This document shows, piece by piece, positions 45,243 to 54,204 of a stretch of DNA of 64,000 nt. The stretch lies in contig NZ_CP004078.1 of assembly GCF_000612505.1 (NCBI RefSeq), positions 911,001-975,000 of the forward strand. Reading direction: 5' to 3'. The notes below the pieces were generated by a model. That model saw only the letters and a list, made by a program, of their open reading frames with translations. It searched no databases and was not told the origin of the DNA. The stretch is from Paenibacillus sabinae T27. GTDB taxonomy: Bacteria; Bacillota; Bacilli; Paenibacillales; Paenibacillaceae. Every line of letters starts with the position of its first letter. Positions within the stretch are counted from its first letter, which is position 1. The translations under genes and the position numbers were made by a program.

Positions 45243-46445
45243 ATGAAAAAGAACCTGCTGTTCGTCATGCCCGGTCTGTCCGCCGGGGGAGGGGAAAAGA
45301 GCCTGGTCAATTTGCTCTCCCAGATTGATTTCGGGCAATACGCCGTCGATTTATTTCTGTTCAATCACGAAGGGATTTTTATGGAGTTCCTGCCCAAAGA
45401 GGTCAATGTGCTGCCGCTTCCCGAGAGCTTCAGGCTGTTTCATCTGCCGCTGGCCCGTTCCGTCAAGGAGCTGGTGCTCCGGCATAAGCTGCCTCTGGCC
45501 TACAGCCGGACGATGTTTGCGTTCAAGAACGCCGTCTCGCAGAGCCGGGCCGTTACCGAGCAGTACAGCTGGAAGTATATTTCCAGATCGGTGGAACCGC
45601 TTGAAAAACAGTACGATGTGGCCATCGGCTTCCTTGAGAAGACGTCAACTTACTTCTGCGTCGATAAAGTGAACGCGGTCAAAAAGATCGGCTGGGTTCA
45701 TATCGATTACGACAAGCTGGGCATGGACCCGGAGTTTGACAAAGGCTATTTTCAGCGGCTGGACCATATTGTCACGGTGTCGGAGGAATGCGTCGACATT
45801 CTCGCCAGACGGTTCCCGGAGCAGCGGCACAAAATCGAGCTGATCTACAACATTATCTCTCCGAGAATCATCCGGCAGATGGCCGATCAGGCCAAAGTAG
45901 ACGTCTACGGCCGCTCCGGTAATGAAATCGTCATTCTGTCCATCGGCCGTCTGCATCCCCAGAAGGGCTTCGAATTAGCGATTGAAGCGTGCAAGCTCCT
46001 CGTAACCAAAGGATACGATATCTGCTGGAATGTCATTGGAAGCGGGGAGGAGAAGGCCCGGCTGACCCGGCTGATCCGGGAGAACGGCCTGGAGAACCAT
46101 TTCAAGCTGCTGGGGCTGATGACTAATCCGTACTCCTACATCAAGCATGCCGATTTCTATGTGCAGACCTCGCGGTTCGAGGGCAAATCCATTGCCATTG
46201 ATGAGGCGAAAATTCTGAACAAACCGATTCTCGTCACCAATTTCAGCACCGCCAAGGATCAGATCAGACATGAGCATAACGGACTGATCGCTTCCATGAA
46301 TCCGGAGGATATTGCCCGGGGAATCGAGCGGCTGATCGAGGACCGGGAGCTCAGAGCCCGGTTGTCCCGCAATCTTTCCCTGGAGAAGCTGGGCACGGAG
46401 GAAGAGATCGATAAACTTTACAGGCTTGTGGGTGAGGCGCAATGA
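45243..46445 (+). CDS. Glycosyltransferase family 4, paralogue 2 of 3
   Basis: 400 residues; ATG 45243 with GTGAGG upstream; GTG 45231 has no site. MKKNLLFVMPGLSAGGGEKSL; donor domain ISIGRLHPQKGFELAIEAC-type and YVQTSRFEGKSIAIDEAKIL. Closely similar to the next gene, so probably a tandem duplication. Its stop is overlapped by the next start. Confidence 0.92.
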   Translation: MKKNLLFVMPGLSAGGGEKSLVNLLSQIDFGQYAVDLFLFNHEGIFMEFLPKEVNVLPLPESFRLFHLPLARSVKELVLRHKLPLAYSRTMFAFKNAVSQSRAVTEQYSWKYISRSVEPLEKQYDVAIGFLEKTSTYFCVDKVNAVKKIGWVHIDYDKLGMDPEFDKGYFQRLDHIVTVSEECVDILARRFPEQRHKIELIYNIISPRIIRQMADQAKVDVYGRSGNEIVILSIGRLHPQKGFELAIEACKLLVTKGYDICWNVIGSGEEKARLTRLIRENGLENHFKLLGLMTNPYSYIKHADFYVQTSRFEGKSIAIDEAKILNKPILVTNFSTAKDQIRHEHNGLIASMNPEDIARGIERLIEDRELRARLSRNLSLEKLGTEEEIDKLYRLVGEAQ

Positions 46446-47641
46446 AGAAGAGGCTGCTGTTCGTGATGAATAATCTGCACTGCGGCGGCGCGGAGAAGTC
46501 CCTGATTTCCCTGCTGCAGACCCTGGATTATTCCCGCTATGAGGTCGACCTGTTTCTGTTCAGGCATGAGGGCTTGTTCATGTCCCAGATTCCGAGTTTC
46601 GTTAATTTGCTGCAGGCGCCCCCGGATAATCTTTATTTTAATATGTCGATCAAAACGGCATTCGCCGACTGCCTCCGCAAAGGCAAGCTCAAGATCGCCC
46701 TGGCCCGGTTGTTCGCGCAGTTCATCTTCGTAACGGAGAAGAACGCAGCCCGTTCGGAGCAGCGGGCGTGGAAATACGTATCCGCTTCGATTCCCCGGAT
46801 TAACGGCAAGTACGATGCGGCCATCGGCTTTCTGGAGAAGAATCCGATCTACTGCATCATCGACAAGGTGGATGCGAAGGTCAAGATCGGCTGGATTCAT
46901 ACCAATTACGCCAGCCTGCGGATGGATGCGGCGATCGACAGGCCTTTTTTTGACCGGCTGGATTATATCGTTACCGTCTCCGACGAATGCGCCAGCGCGC
47001 TGCACAAGGCGTTTAAGGCTCAGACCGGCAAGATCAAAGTGATTCATAATATCGTATCGCCATCCATTATCCGGCGGATGTCCGAGCTGGAGATGCCGAA
47101 GCCGCCCGCTTCCGGCAAGGGCTGCATGAATATTACGACCGTGGCGAGGCTCAGTCCGGTGAAGGGAATCGACCTGGCGATCGAAGCCTGCCGGATTCTG
47201 GTGGAGCAAGGGTATCCGGTTCGCTGGAATGTTCTCGGTTACGGGACCGATTCGGAAGTCCGGGACTGTACCCGGCTGATCCGGGAGTACGGTCTGGAAG
47301 AATACTTCAAGCTGCTGGGAACGGTCGATAATCCCTATCCTTATTTGAAATCGGCGGACATTTACGTCCAGCCCTCGCGGTTCGAGGGGAAATCGATTGC
47401 CGTCGATGAAGCCAAAATCATGGGCAAACCGATCATCGTCACCAATTTCAGCACGGCCAAAGAGCAGATTGAGCATCGGCTTAACGGCTGGATCGCCGGG
47501 ATGAATCCAGAGGAGCTTGCCGAAGGCATACGCAAAGTCATCGAGGACGAACAGCTGAGGGCCCGCTGGGCAGAGCGTCTCGCCCGGGAGAAGCTGGGGA
47601 CGGAAGCCGAAGTGAATAAGCTGTACGAATTGATCTCGTGA
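46442..47641 (+). CDS. Glycosyltransferase family 4, paralogue 3 of 3
   Basis: 399 residues; ATGA overlap with the previous gene. MKKRLLFVMNNLHCGGAEKSL, IGWIHTNYASLRMD, then ARLSPVKGIDLAIEACRIL and YVQPSRFEGKSIAVDEAKIM. The near-identical organisation with the previous gene suggests duplication and divergence of acceptor or donor specificity. Confidence 0.92.
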   Translation: MKKRLLFVMNNLHCGGAEKSLISLLQTLDYSRYEVDLFLFRHEGLFMSQIPSFVNLLQAPPDNLYFNMSIKTAFADCLRKGKLKIALARLFAQFIFVTEKNAARSEQRAWKYVSASIPRINGKYDAAIGFLEKNPIYCIIDKVDAKVKIGWIHTNYASLRMDAAIDRPFFDRLDYIVTVSDECASALHKAFKAQTGKIKVIHNIVSPSIIRRMSELEMPKPPASGKGCMNITTVARLSPVKGIDLAIEACRILVEQGYPVRWNVLGYGTDSEVRDCTRLIREYGLEEYFKLLGTVDNPYPYLKSADIYVQPSRFEGKSIAVDEAKIMGKPIIVTNFSTAKEQIEHRLNGWIAGMNPEELAEGIRKVIEDEQLRARWAERLAREKLGTEAEVNKLYELIS

Positions 47642-47653
47642 AAGGGTGAGCCC

Positions 47654-48217
47654 ATGTTCGAGAGAGTAAAGAAAGCCATCGCGCTAAGGCTGGGAAGAAT
47701 CAGCACGGAGCAATTGAACATCGAGGCGTGCATCCGCCAAGGAATGAAGGTCGGACGTAATTGCCACGGATTAGGTGCCGCAACCATCGACTATGCGCAC
47801 TGCTGGCTGATTGAAATCGGCGACAATGTCACCTTCGCTCCGCAGGTGTATTTATTGGCTCACGACGCAAGCACCAAGCGGCATCTGGATTATACGAAGA
47901 TAGCGAAGATTGTCATCGAAGACGGGGCCTTTATCGGAGCGAGGGCCTTGATCATGCCGGGCGTCACTGTGGGGAAGAACGCGATTGTGGCCGCAGGCAG
48001 CATTGTTACCAAGTCCGTGCCCGAGGGGATGGTCGTCGCCGGCAATCAGGCAAGAGTGCTGTCCACAACCGAGGCGTATATTCAAAAGCATCAGGAGAAA
48101 ATGGGGCATTCGGATCTGTACGACGAGAACTGGACGATCGGCCGCCGGATTTCGCCGGACATGTGCAGGCAAATGTCGGATCAATTGATAAATGGCTCTG
48201 TCGGCTATGTGAAGTGA
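47654..48217 (+). CDS. Hexapeptide-repeat acetyltransferase (LacA/VatD-like)
   Basis: 187 residues. [20 protein letters not shown] and [20 protein letters not shown], then [20 protein letters not shown] are left-handed beta-helix turns with the catalytic His. It should acetylate a sugar in the repeat unit. It starts 13 bp after the preceding glycosyltransferase and belongs to the same operon. Confidence 0.92.
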   Translation: MFERVKKAIALRLGRISTEQLNIEACIRQGMKVGRNCHGLGAATIDYAHCWLIEIGDNVTFAPQVYLLAHDASTKRHLDYTKIAKIVIEDGAFIGARALIMPGVTVGKNAIVAAGSIVTKSVPEGMVVAGNQARVLSTTEAYIQKHQEKMGHSDLYDENWTIGRRISPDMCRQMSDQLINGSVGYVK

Positions 48218-48253
48218 GCTTAAAACTACGAAGCCCGAAAGGATTTGCCCGAG

Positions 48254-49456
48254 ATGGTCATACAGATTCTTCTCTATTTGATTGCTGCCGCTGCTATAAT
48301 CGCCGCTGCCATTGATCTTATCCCGGTCTGGAAAAGCTGGTTTGGCCGGATACATATCGGCCGCTACGATGACAGGCGAGTCTGGAGCCGCGCTCTGACC
48401 GCGAGAGGCCTTAAGTGGCTGAGCCGAATGCCCGCGGTGAAAGTCACCGATAATACCCGGCTCATCGCGCTGGATATGCTCCGGGGGAATTACACGAAGA
48501 GCGCGATCCAGCACTGGCAGGAGGCCGCCCTGCTGCTCGGCCTGGGCGAATATTTGCGGCAAAACGACGATCCCGCCGTAAGGCAGAGCATTCAGAGTTT
48601 TCTGGACTCGAAGCTGGACGGCGGCGGCCGCTGGAAGGAACAGCCGAAGCATGTCGACACCGCCATTCTGGCCTACGCGATCCTCAGCCTTGATTTTATC
48701 GGATCAGACCGGGTTGAGCCGGCCATGCACGCCGTCTGGGAGTTGATCCGGGAGCACCTGGGGACGGACGGAACCGTAAGCTACCGCCAGTCGGTAAAAG
48801 GGTACCGCTACGTGGACACGGTCGGATTCATCTGTCCTTTCCTCGTGGCCTACGGACTCAAGTACGGCCGGCCCGAGTGCGTCGATCTGGCGGTGAAGCA
48901 GATCACTGAATACGAGCAGCACGGCATGCTGGAGCCCCATCATATCCCCGTGCACGCTTACAACGTGGAGAACCATGTCCCGCTTGGGCTGTACGGCTGG
49001 GGCAGAGGGCTAGGCTGGTTCGCCATCGGGCTGATCGACGCCTGGAGCCAGCTTCCCCCGGATCACCGGCATAAGCCGGTTCTGGAGCGCAGCGTGGAGA
49101 GGTACGCCGAGGCGGTGATGCGCTTCCAGCAGCCGGACGGCAGCTGGCGATGGACGGTCACCCGGGGCGAATGCAGGCCGGACTCCTCGGCGGTGGCTAC
49201 CCTGGCCTGGTTTCTGCAGGGCGCTTCGGCCATCGGCCGCATTTCGGTGGAGTGCCGTTTATCGGCCGAAGCCGCCATGCGGTACCTGATGGGGGTTACG
49301 AGGCGCAGCGGTGCCGTCGATTTCTCGCAGGGCGACACGAAAGATATCGGCGTCTACTCAACCCTGTTCGATGTCCTTCCCTTTACCCAAGGCTATGCCA
49401 TCCGCGCGGTCAACCGGTACCTGAACACGTTCCATGAGAAGGGGGAGCCGAGATGA
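48254..49456 (+). CDS. GH88/GH105-like unsaturated glucuronyl hydrolase homologue, membrane-anchored
   Basis: About 400 residues from ATG 48254, with AAAGGA 10 bp upstream. An N-terminal hydrophobic segment (ILLYLIAAAAIIAAAIDLIP) could be an anchor. The (alpha/alpha)6 hydrolase core shows YVDTVGFICPFLVAYGLKYG, ENHVPLGLYGWGRGLGWFAI and the CRPDSSAVATLAWFL segment, as in GH88/GH105. Such enzymes remove unsaturated uronic sugars released by lyases. Its place inside an eps operon, with lyase-like beta-helix proteins nearby, suggests editing or turnover of the polymer. Confidence 0.82.
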   Translation: MVIQILLYLIAAAAIIAAAIDLIPVWKSWFGRIHIGRYDDRRVWSRALTARGLKWLSRMPAVKVTDNTRLIALDMLRGNYTKSAIQHWQEAALLLGLGEYLRQNDDPAVRQSIQSFLDSKLDGGGRWKEQPKHVDTAILAYAILSLDFIGSDRVEPAMHAVWELIREHLGTDGTVSYRQSVKGYRYVDTVGFICPFLVAYGLKYGRPECVDLAVKQITEYEQHGMLEPHHIPVHAYNVENHVPLGLYGWGRGLGWFAIGLIDAWSQLPPDHRHKPVLERSVERYAEAVMRFQQPDGSWRWTVTRGECRPDSSAVATLAWFLQGASAIGRISVECRLSAEAAMRYLMGVTRRSGAVDFSQGDTKDIGVYSTLFDVLPFTQGYAIRAVNRYLNTFHEKGEPR

Positions 49457-50334
49457 AAATAACCGTCTTCACCCCGGCCTATAACCGGGGGTACATCCTT
49501 CCCGAGCTGTATCGGTCGCTGCAGGCCCAGACCTTTGCCGATTTCGAATGGCTGGTCATCGACGACGGCTCAAGCGACCGGACGCCTGAACTGTTCAAAG
49601 CCTGGGAGCGAGAGCAGAACCCATTCTCGATCCGCTATTTCAGAGTGGAGAACGGGGGCAAGCACCGGGCGATCAACAAGGGAGTGAATCTGGCGAGAGG
49701 CGAGCTGTTCTTTATCGTCGATTCGGATGACCGCCTGACGCCGGATGCGCTGGAGAGCATCGCGAAATGGGAGGAGGGGCTGCAAGGCAACAGCCGTTTT
49801 TGCGGCGTCGCCGGAAACCGGGGAGCCGATAGCCAGCATGTGATCGGGACCACGTTCGAGGGCGAATATGTGGACGCCACGTCGCTTGAAAGAACCCGGC
49901 TTGGCATTACCGGCGACAAGGCCGAGGTTTTTTACACGAAAATCCTTAGAAATTACCGGTTCGACGAAATCGAGGGCGAGAAATTTTTGACGGAATCCAC
50001 AGTGTGGGACCGCATGGCCTACGACGGGCTGAAGCTGAGGTGGTTTAATCACACCATTTATATCTGCGACTATCTGGAGGATGGACTCACCCGCAACATG
50101 AAACGGATATTTTCGGAAAATCCAAAAGGGACGGCTCTTTATATCAAACAGCAGATTAAGCACTATAACTACGATTTAAGAGGAAGGCTCTCCAACTACA
50201 ACCTGTACTACGATTTCGTGGGAGCAAGGACCGGTCTGAGGAAGGCGGCCCGTTACCTGGAAATTCACCCTTTGACTTTACTTGCCGCCACCTGTCTGGT
50301 GAGGCTGAGGAAGCTTATGCTCCAGCGGCCCTAG
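49453..50334 (+). CDS. Glycosyltransferase family 2
   Basis: 293 residues, ATGA overlap with the hydrolase. KITVFTPAYNRGYILPELYR, IDDGSSDRTP and FFIVDSDDRLTPDALESI give a GT2 fold. It is similar to the gene at 33196. The C-terminal region (LLAATCLVRLRKLML) might touch the membrane. Co-directional with the flippase downstream. Confidence 0.92.
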   Translation: MKITVFTPAYNRGYILPELYRSLQAQTFADFEWLVIDDGSSDRTPELFKAWEREQNPFSIRYFRVENGGKHRAINKGVNLARGELFFIVDSDDRLTPDALESIAKWEEGLQGNSRFCGVAGNRGADSQHVIGTTFEGEYVDATSLERTRLGITGDKAEVFYTKILRNYRFDEIEGEKFLTESTVWDRMAYDGLKLRWFNHTIYICDYLEDGLTRNMKRIFSENPKGTALYIKQQIKHYNYDLRGRLSNYNLYYDFVGARTGLRKAARYLEIHPLTLLAATCLVRLRKLMLQRP

Positions 50335-50372
50335 CTTATTTAAGCACACTGAAAAGGATATAGGGGATAGCC

Positions 50373-51920
50373 ATGAGAGTAAAAAACTCCATCATCAACA
50401 TAACGGCAGGCATCGGCAACCAGCTGGTGATGACCCTGCTGAGCTTTGTATCCCGAACCGTCTTCATTAACAGCCTCGGCATCGAGTATCTGGGCGTGAA
50501 TGGACTGTTCACGAATATTCTCGCGATGCTGACGCTGGCGGAGGCGGGGATCGGCACAAGCATCATGTACAGTCTCTATAAGCCGATTGCGGAAAATGAT
50601 CACGTGCAGATTAACAAGCTGATGCGGCTGTACCGCAGCGCCTATCTCGTTATCGCTCTGGTGGTCACGGTGCTGGGCCTGTCCCTGCTCCCTTTTCTGG
50701 ATGAGATCGTCAAGAACACGGACATCCCGCATCTGTATCTGATCTATCTGATCTTCCTGCTTAATACGGTGACGCCTTATCTTTTCTCCTACAAAAATTC
50801 ATTCCTGAATGTGAATCAGAAGAGCTATATCGTCACTGTGGCGTACTCCGCATCCTCTATTCTTTCAACTAGTCTCAAAATCGGCATCCTGTACTTTACG
50901 GCGAATTACATCCTGTTCCTGATCATCGACAGCATTCTAACTATCGTTACGTCGGTATATCTGACCATGACCGCCAACCGGAAATATCCGTATCTCAGGC
51001 AAAAAGCAGCAGGCAAGCTGGATGCGGGAACCAAAGGCGGAATCATCAAAAATGTCAAAGCGATCGTCATCCAAAATATCGGCAGCTATCTGGTGCTCGG
51101 GACGGAAAATATTCTGATTTCCACCTTTGTCAGCGTCGCGGCCGTAGGCCTGTATTCCAACTATAAAATGCTGATCGATATCGCCAGAACCTTTATCAAC
51201 CAGGTGTTCAGCAATTTGTACCACAGTGTCGGGAATCTCGTCTCCAGCGAAAGTGAGGAGAAAATATACAGTGTCTATAAAGTGATGCTGCTGCTCAGCT
51301 TCTGGCTGTACTCTCTGCTCGCGATCCTGCTGTATCTCCTGATTGAGCCGTTTATCGGGCTCTGGATCGGCGGAAAGTTCCTGATGACCGGTGGGGTACT
51401 CCTTGTCCTGCTGCTGCTGTTCTACGAACGGGGAATGCGCAATCCGATCAGCACGGTGAAGACGACGGCCGGCATTTTTCATGAAGACCGCTTCGTTCCG
51501 CTGGCCCAGGCCGTCCTCGGACTAGGGGTTTCCATTTTTCTGGTACGGCAGATCGGCATTGAAGGAGTTTTCATCGGCTCTCTGTTCGGCGCGCTGGCCA
51601 TGCCATTCTGGACAACACCCTATCTGGTCTACAAAAAAGTGTTCCATTTGCCCGTCGCCGATTATTACCTGAAATTCGTCACTTACTCTTTGATTGGGAT
51701 AAGCGCTTTTTTTGCGGCGTACTATACAAGCGGTTTTATCCACGCGGGAAATTTCCCGCAGCTGATTGTCAAAGGAATTGTCGCGTTTGCAACCGTCAAC
51801 CTGATCTACTTCGCGGTCTTTCATCGGAGGGAAGAATTTAAGTACCTTCAGGGCATTACCAAGGTTATGTTCGGCAAAGTCACCTTAAAGTTCAAGCCCC
51901 ATTTGAAGAACGGAGGATGA
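50373..51920 (+). CDS. Polysaccharide flippase (Wzx/EpsK-like)
   Basis: 515 residues with about 12-14 hydrophobic segments. Starts RVKNSIINITAGIGNQLVMT and has SRTVFINSLGIEYLGVNGLF, a typical pattern of the polysaccharide-transporter family. It should flip lipid-linked repeat units across the membrane before polymerisation by EpsG. Four bp before galE. Confidence 0.93.
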   Translation: MRVKNSIINITAGIGNQLVMTLLSFVSRTVFINSLGIEYLGVNGLFTNILAMLTLAEAGIGTSIMYSLYKPIAENDHVQINKLMRLYRSAYLVIALVVTVLGLSLLPFLDEIVKNTDIPHLYLIYLIFLLNTVTPYLFSYKNSFLNVNQKSYIVTVAYSASSILSTSLKIGILYFTANYILFLIIDSILTIVTSVYLTMTANRKYPYLRQKAAGKLDAGTKGGIIKNVKAIVIQNIGSYLVLGTENILISTFVSVAAVGLYSNYKMLIDIARTFINQVFSNLYHSVGNLVSSESEEKIYSVYKVMLLLSFWLYSLLAILLYLLIEPFIGLWIGGKFLMTGGVLLVLLLLFYERGMRNPISTVKTTAGIFHEDRFVPLAQAVLGLGVSIFLVRQIGIEGVFIGSLFGALAMPFWTTPYLVYKKVFHLPVADYYLKFVTYSLIGISAFFAAYYTSGFIHAGNFPQLIVKGIVAFATVNLIYFAVFHRREEFKYLQGITKVMFGKVTLKFKPHLKNGG

Positions 51921-51924
51921 TGGC

Positions 51925-52959
51925 ATGGCCATACTAATTACCGGAGGCGCCGGCTATATCGGCAGCCATACTGCGGTGGAACTGCTCGAAGCGGGATACG
52001 AGATTGTTATAGTCGATAATTTTGCCAACAGCCATCCCGAGGCGATCCGTCGGATCACGGAGATCACGGGCCGCACGTTCCCTTTTTATGAGCTCGACTT
52101 ATTGGACAGTGAAGGGCTGGAGGACGTGTTCGCTCGGCACCCGATCGAAGCGGTCATTCATTTTGCAGGGCTTAAGGCGGTAGGGGAGTCGATGGAAGAT
52201 CCGCTCAGGTACTATCATACGAATCTGCTGAGTACCTTGATGCTGTGCAAGACGATGCAAAAATATGAAGTGTTCCGGATCGTATTCAGCTCCTCGGCAA
52301 CCGTATACGGCGCTCCGGAGTCGGTGCCCATTACGGAAGACTCTCCTGTAGGCGCAACTAATCCTTACGGACGGACCAAAGAAATGATCGAGCATATTCT
52401 GCGTGATGTCGCGGTGTCCAATCCCCGCTGGGGAATTTCGATTCTGCGTTACTTTAACCCGATAGGAGCGCACAAGAGCGGGCGGATCGGCGAGGACCCG
52501 AACGGCATTCCGAACAATCTGCTGCCTTATATTTCCCAGGTGGCCGTTGGCAAACTGGCCATGCTCAGCGTGTACGGGAATGATTATCCTACTGCCGACG
52601 GCACGGGCGTAAGAGACTATATTCATGTCGTGGATCTGGCGCAGGGCCATTTGAAGGCGCTAGAGCGGGTTATGGAGCGCGCTGATGTCGAGGTATACAA
52701 CTTGGGAACGGGCCTGGGCTCAAGCGTACTGGAGATGGTGAAGGCCTTCGAGAAGGTGTCGGGCAAGGCCATACCTTACCGGGTTACCGAGCGAAGAGCG
52801 GGCGATATCGCCGTCTGCTACGCGGATACGTCCAGAGCGAATGAAGAATTGCATTGGAAGGCTGTGCGCGGGTTAGAGGAGATGTGCGAAGATACGTGGC
52901 GGTGGCAGTCAGTGAATCCGGGAGGCTATACGGAGAGCGAGCTGGAAAAAGCGAATTAA
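51925..52959 (+). CDS. galE: UDP-glucose 4-epimerase
   Basis: 344 residues; starts ATG 51925 with GGAGGATG upstream. NAD site LITGGAGYIGSHTAVELL, the SSATVYGAPE and NPYGRTKEMIE (Y-x3-K) motif and the LRYFNPIGAH block. It interconverts UDP-Glc and UDP-Gal (and perhaps the N-acetyl forms) to supply precursors to the locus. It is the last gene of the locus before a bidirectional terminator and the inverted lasso/sinR operon. Confidence 0.96.
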   Translation: MAILITGGAGYIGSHTAVELLEAGYEIVIVDNFANSHPEAIRRITEITGRTFPFYELDLLDSEGLEDVFARHPIEAVIHFAGLKAVGESMEDPLRYYHTNLLSTLMLCKTMQKYEVFRIVFSSSATVYGAPESVPITEDSPVGATNPYGRTKEMIEHILRDVAVSNPRWGISILRYFNPIGAHKSGRIGEDPNGIPNNLLPYISQVAVGKLAMLSVYGNDYPTADGTGVRDYIHVVDLAQGHLKALERVMERADVEVYNLGTGLGSSVLEMVKAFEKVSGKAIPYRVTERRAGDIAVCYADTSRANEELHWKAVRGLEEMCEDTWRWQSVNPGGYTESELEKAN

Positions 52960-52964
52960 AACGG

Positions 52965-53004
52965 GCCGTCTCAAAGGCAAATTGCCGGAGAGATGGCTTT
53001 TTTT
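52965..53004. terminator. Bidirectional terminator between galE and sinR
   Basis: GCCGTCTC (52965-52972) pairs with GAGATGGC, with an inner GGCAA/TTGCC stem; TTTTTTT follows on the plus strand and CCGTTTTAATT on the minus strand. Confidence 0.8.
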
Positions 53005-53036
53005 GTGCGGTATTAGTGTGCGGTATTGGGCGGGGG

Positions 53037-53366
53037 TTAACGGCGTTCCATCCTCCATTTGTTGTATTCCAGAAAGTCGCGGAACTCCCTTTTGCTGATG
53101 CCGGAGTGCATCGCTTCCTTAATTAACTCGTTCCACTCCAGATCAGTCTGCTCGGCGTCTTCCTTCTTCGGGTCCGAATGCAGGAATTCTTCCACGGTGA
53201 TGCCCAGAACGGAGCCGACTTTTTCCAGAAACTGAATGGAGGGGTTCTTCTGGATTCCGCGTTCGATCGAGCTCAAATAAGATTTGGCGACTCCGGCTCT
53301 TTCGGACAATTCCGTAAGGGAATAATTCTTCTTTTTGCGAAGCTGCTGTATTCGTTTACCAATCAT
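53037..53366 (-). CDS. sinR: SinR homologue, XRE-family biofilm repressor
   Basis: 109 residues; ATG 53366 with GGAGG 6 bp upstream, overlapping the B2 stop by 11 bp. The DNA-binding domain (IGKRIQQLRKKKNYSLTEL, SERAGVAKSYLSSIERG, NPSIQFLEKVGSVLGI) is very close to SinR. The C-terminal oligomerisation domain (DLEWNELIKEAMHSGISKRE, FRDFLEYNKWR) is present; it is the part that binds SinI. No sinI or slrR is visible. It is the third gene of the lasso B1-B2 operon, whose promoter carries the perfect operator, so it probably represses itself. Confidence 0.93.
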   Translation of the reverse strand: MIGKRIQQLRKKKNYSLTELSERAGVAKSYLSSIERGIQKNPSIQFLEKVGSVLGITVEEFLHSDPKKEDAEQTDLEWNELIKEAMHSGISKREFRDFLEYNKWRMERR

Positions 53367-53841
53367 GGCTGACCTCCGTAATTGATCTGGTACCCGCAGA
53401 TTTGGCGAATTTGTCGACTACCACAAATCGATCCATGACTTCCGCCCCGGAAATATAGTGGGAACCGCTGCGAAGCCAGGCGTGAGCGATCAGTTTTCCG
53501 TCCTCGTCTTTGGCCGTTCCTAAATATAGGGTGCTCCCGATGCCCCTTCTTTCCAGCATTTTCATGCCGGCGATGGCCCTTACCAGGCATTTGCTGTCCC
53601 ATGGAGTGTATTGGCTGACGGTCTGAATGGAGTGGGCCACCCGCCACATGGAGGGAGTAAGCGCCGAATCGCTCTCCCGGCCCGTCTCTTGCCCTCTTTC
53701 GCCAAGTGACGGCGCCACTTTAGAGAACTTGCGAAAGAGGAGGGTACGGGCCCAGCCGAGCAGTAAAAAGGCTTCCAAATAAGACAAGAGGGCAGTCTTG
53801 TCCAAGCCAAGCAGCAACCGGAGCTTTCTGGCCAGCTTCAT
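53356..53841 (-). CDS. Lasso peptide leader peptidase (B2, transglutaminase-like)
   Basis: 161 residues; ATGA overlap with B1. A transglutaminase-like cysteine protease core: Cys85 in PWDSKCLVRAIAG, His120 in LIAHAWLRSG and a C-terminal Asp (VVVDKF). It removes the precursor leader using the bound RRE protein B1. The short N-terminal region (about 60 residues) is helical. No precursor or cyclase gene is nearby; the matching ones are at 14-17 kb. Translation is coupled to B1 upstream and to sinR downstream. Confidence 0.92.
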   Translation of the reverse strand: MKLARKLRLLLGLDKTALLSYLEAFLLLGWARTLLFRKFSKVAPSLGERGQETGRESDSALTPSMWRVAHSIQTVSQYTPWDSKCLVRAIAGMKMLERRGIGSTLYLGTAKDEDGKLIAHAWLRSGSHYISGAEVMDRFVVVDKFAKSAGTRSITEVSHDW

Positions 53842-54140
53842 CCGGCATCCGCCACGCGAATCAAATCTTCTGTCAACAGATGCTGTAAAAAAGGAATGAC
53901 GTCCTGTTCGCAAATGTCGGCGTCAATTTCATAGATTTGCTGAAGTGCTATGATAATCTCCTGAACAGACCGCGGAGTGCTGATAATGCTCCAGATATCG
54001 CCGCCAACCTGTCCGAGGTTATAATACTTTCCCTGTTGTACGCTGAGCATCACTTTTTCGCCATCCATATCGCTGACAATATTGCCCTCGCATTGAACAA
54101 GGACGGTATCTATCGATAAAATCTTGGTTTGTTTGATCAT
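53838..54140 (-). CDS. Lasso peptide leader-binding protein (B1, PqqD-like RRE)
   Basis: 100 residues. PqqD-type RRE: VMLSVQQGKYYNLGQVGGDIW (strands and turn with Y/LN.V) then LQQIYEIDADICEQDVIPFL helices. It binds the lasso leader (pattern WxxPxV in the precursor at 17261) and delivers it to B2. First gene of the B1-B2-sinR operon, downstream of the perfect operator at 54205. Confidence 0.9.
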   Translation of the reverse strand: MIKQTKILSIDTVLVQCEGNIVSDMDGEKVMLSVQQGKYYNLGQVGGDIWSIISTPRSVQEIIIALQQIYEIDADICEQDVIPFLQHLLTEDLIRVADAG

Positions 54141-54204
54141 GGATCAACCACTCCTTAACCGGGGATTTGGAAGGCAAACATAAAGAAGTATCATGCTCGG
54201 TTAT

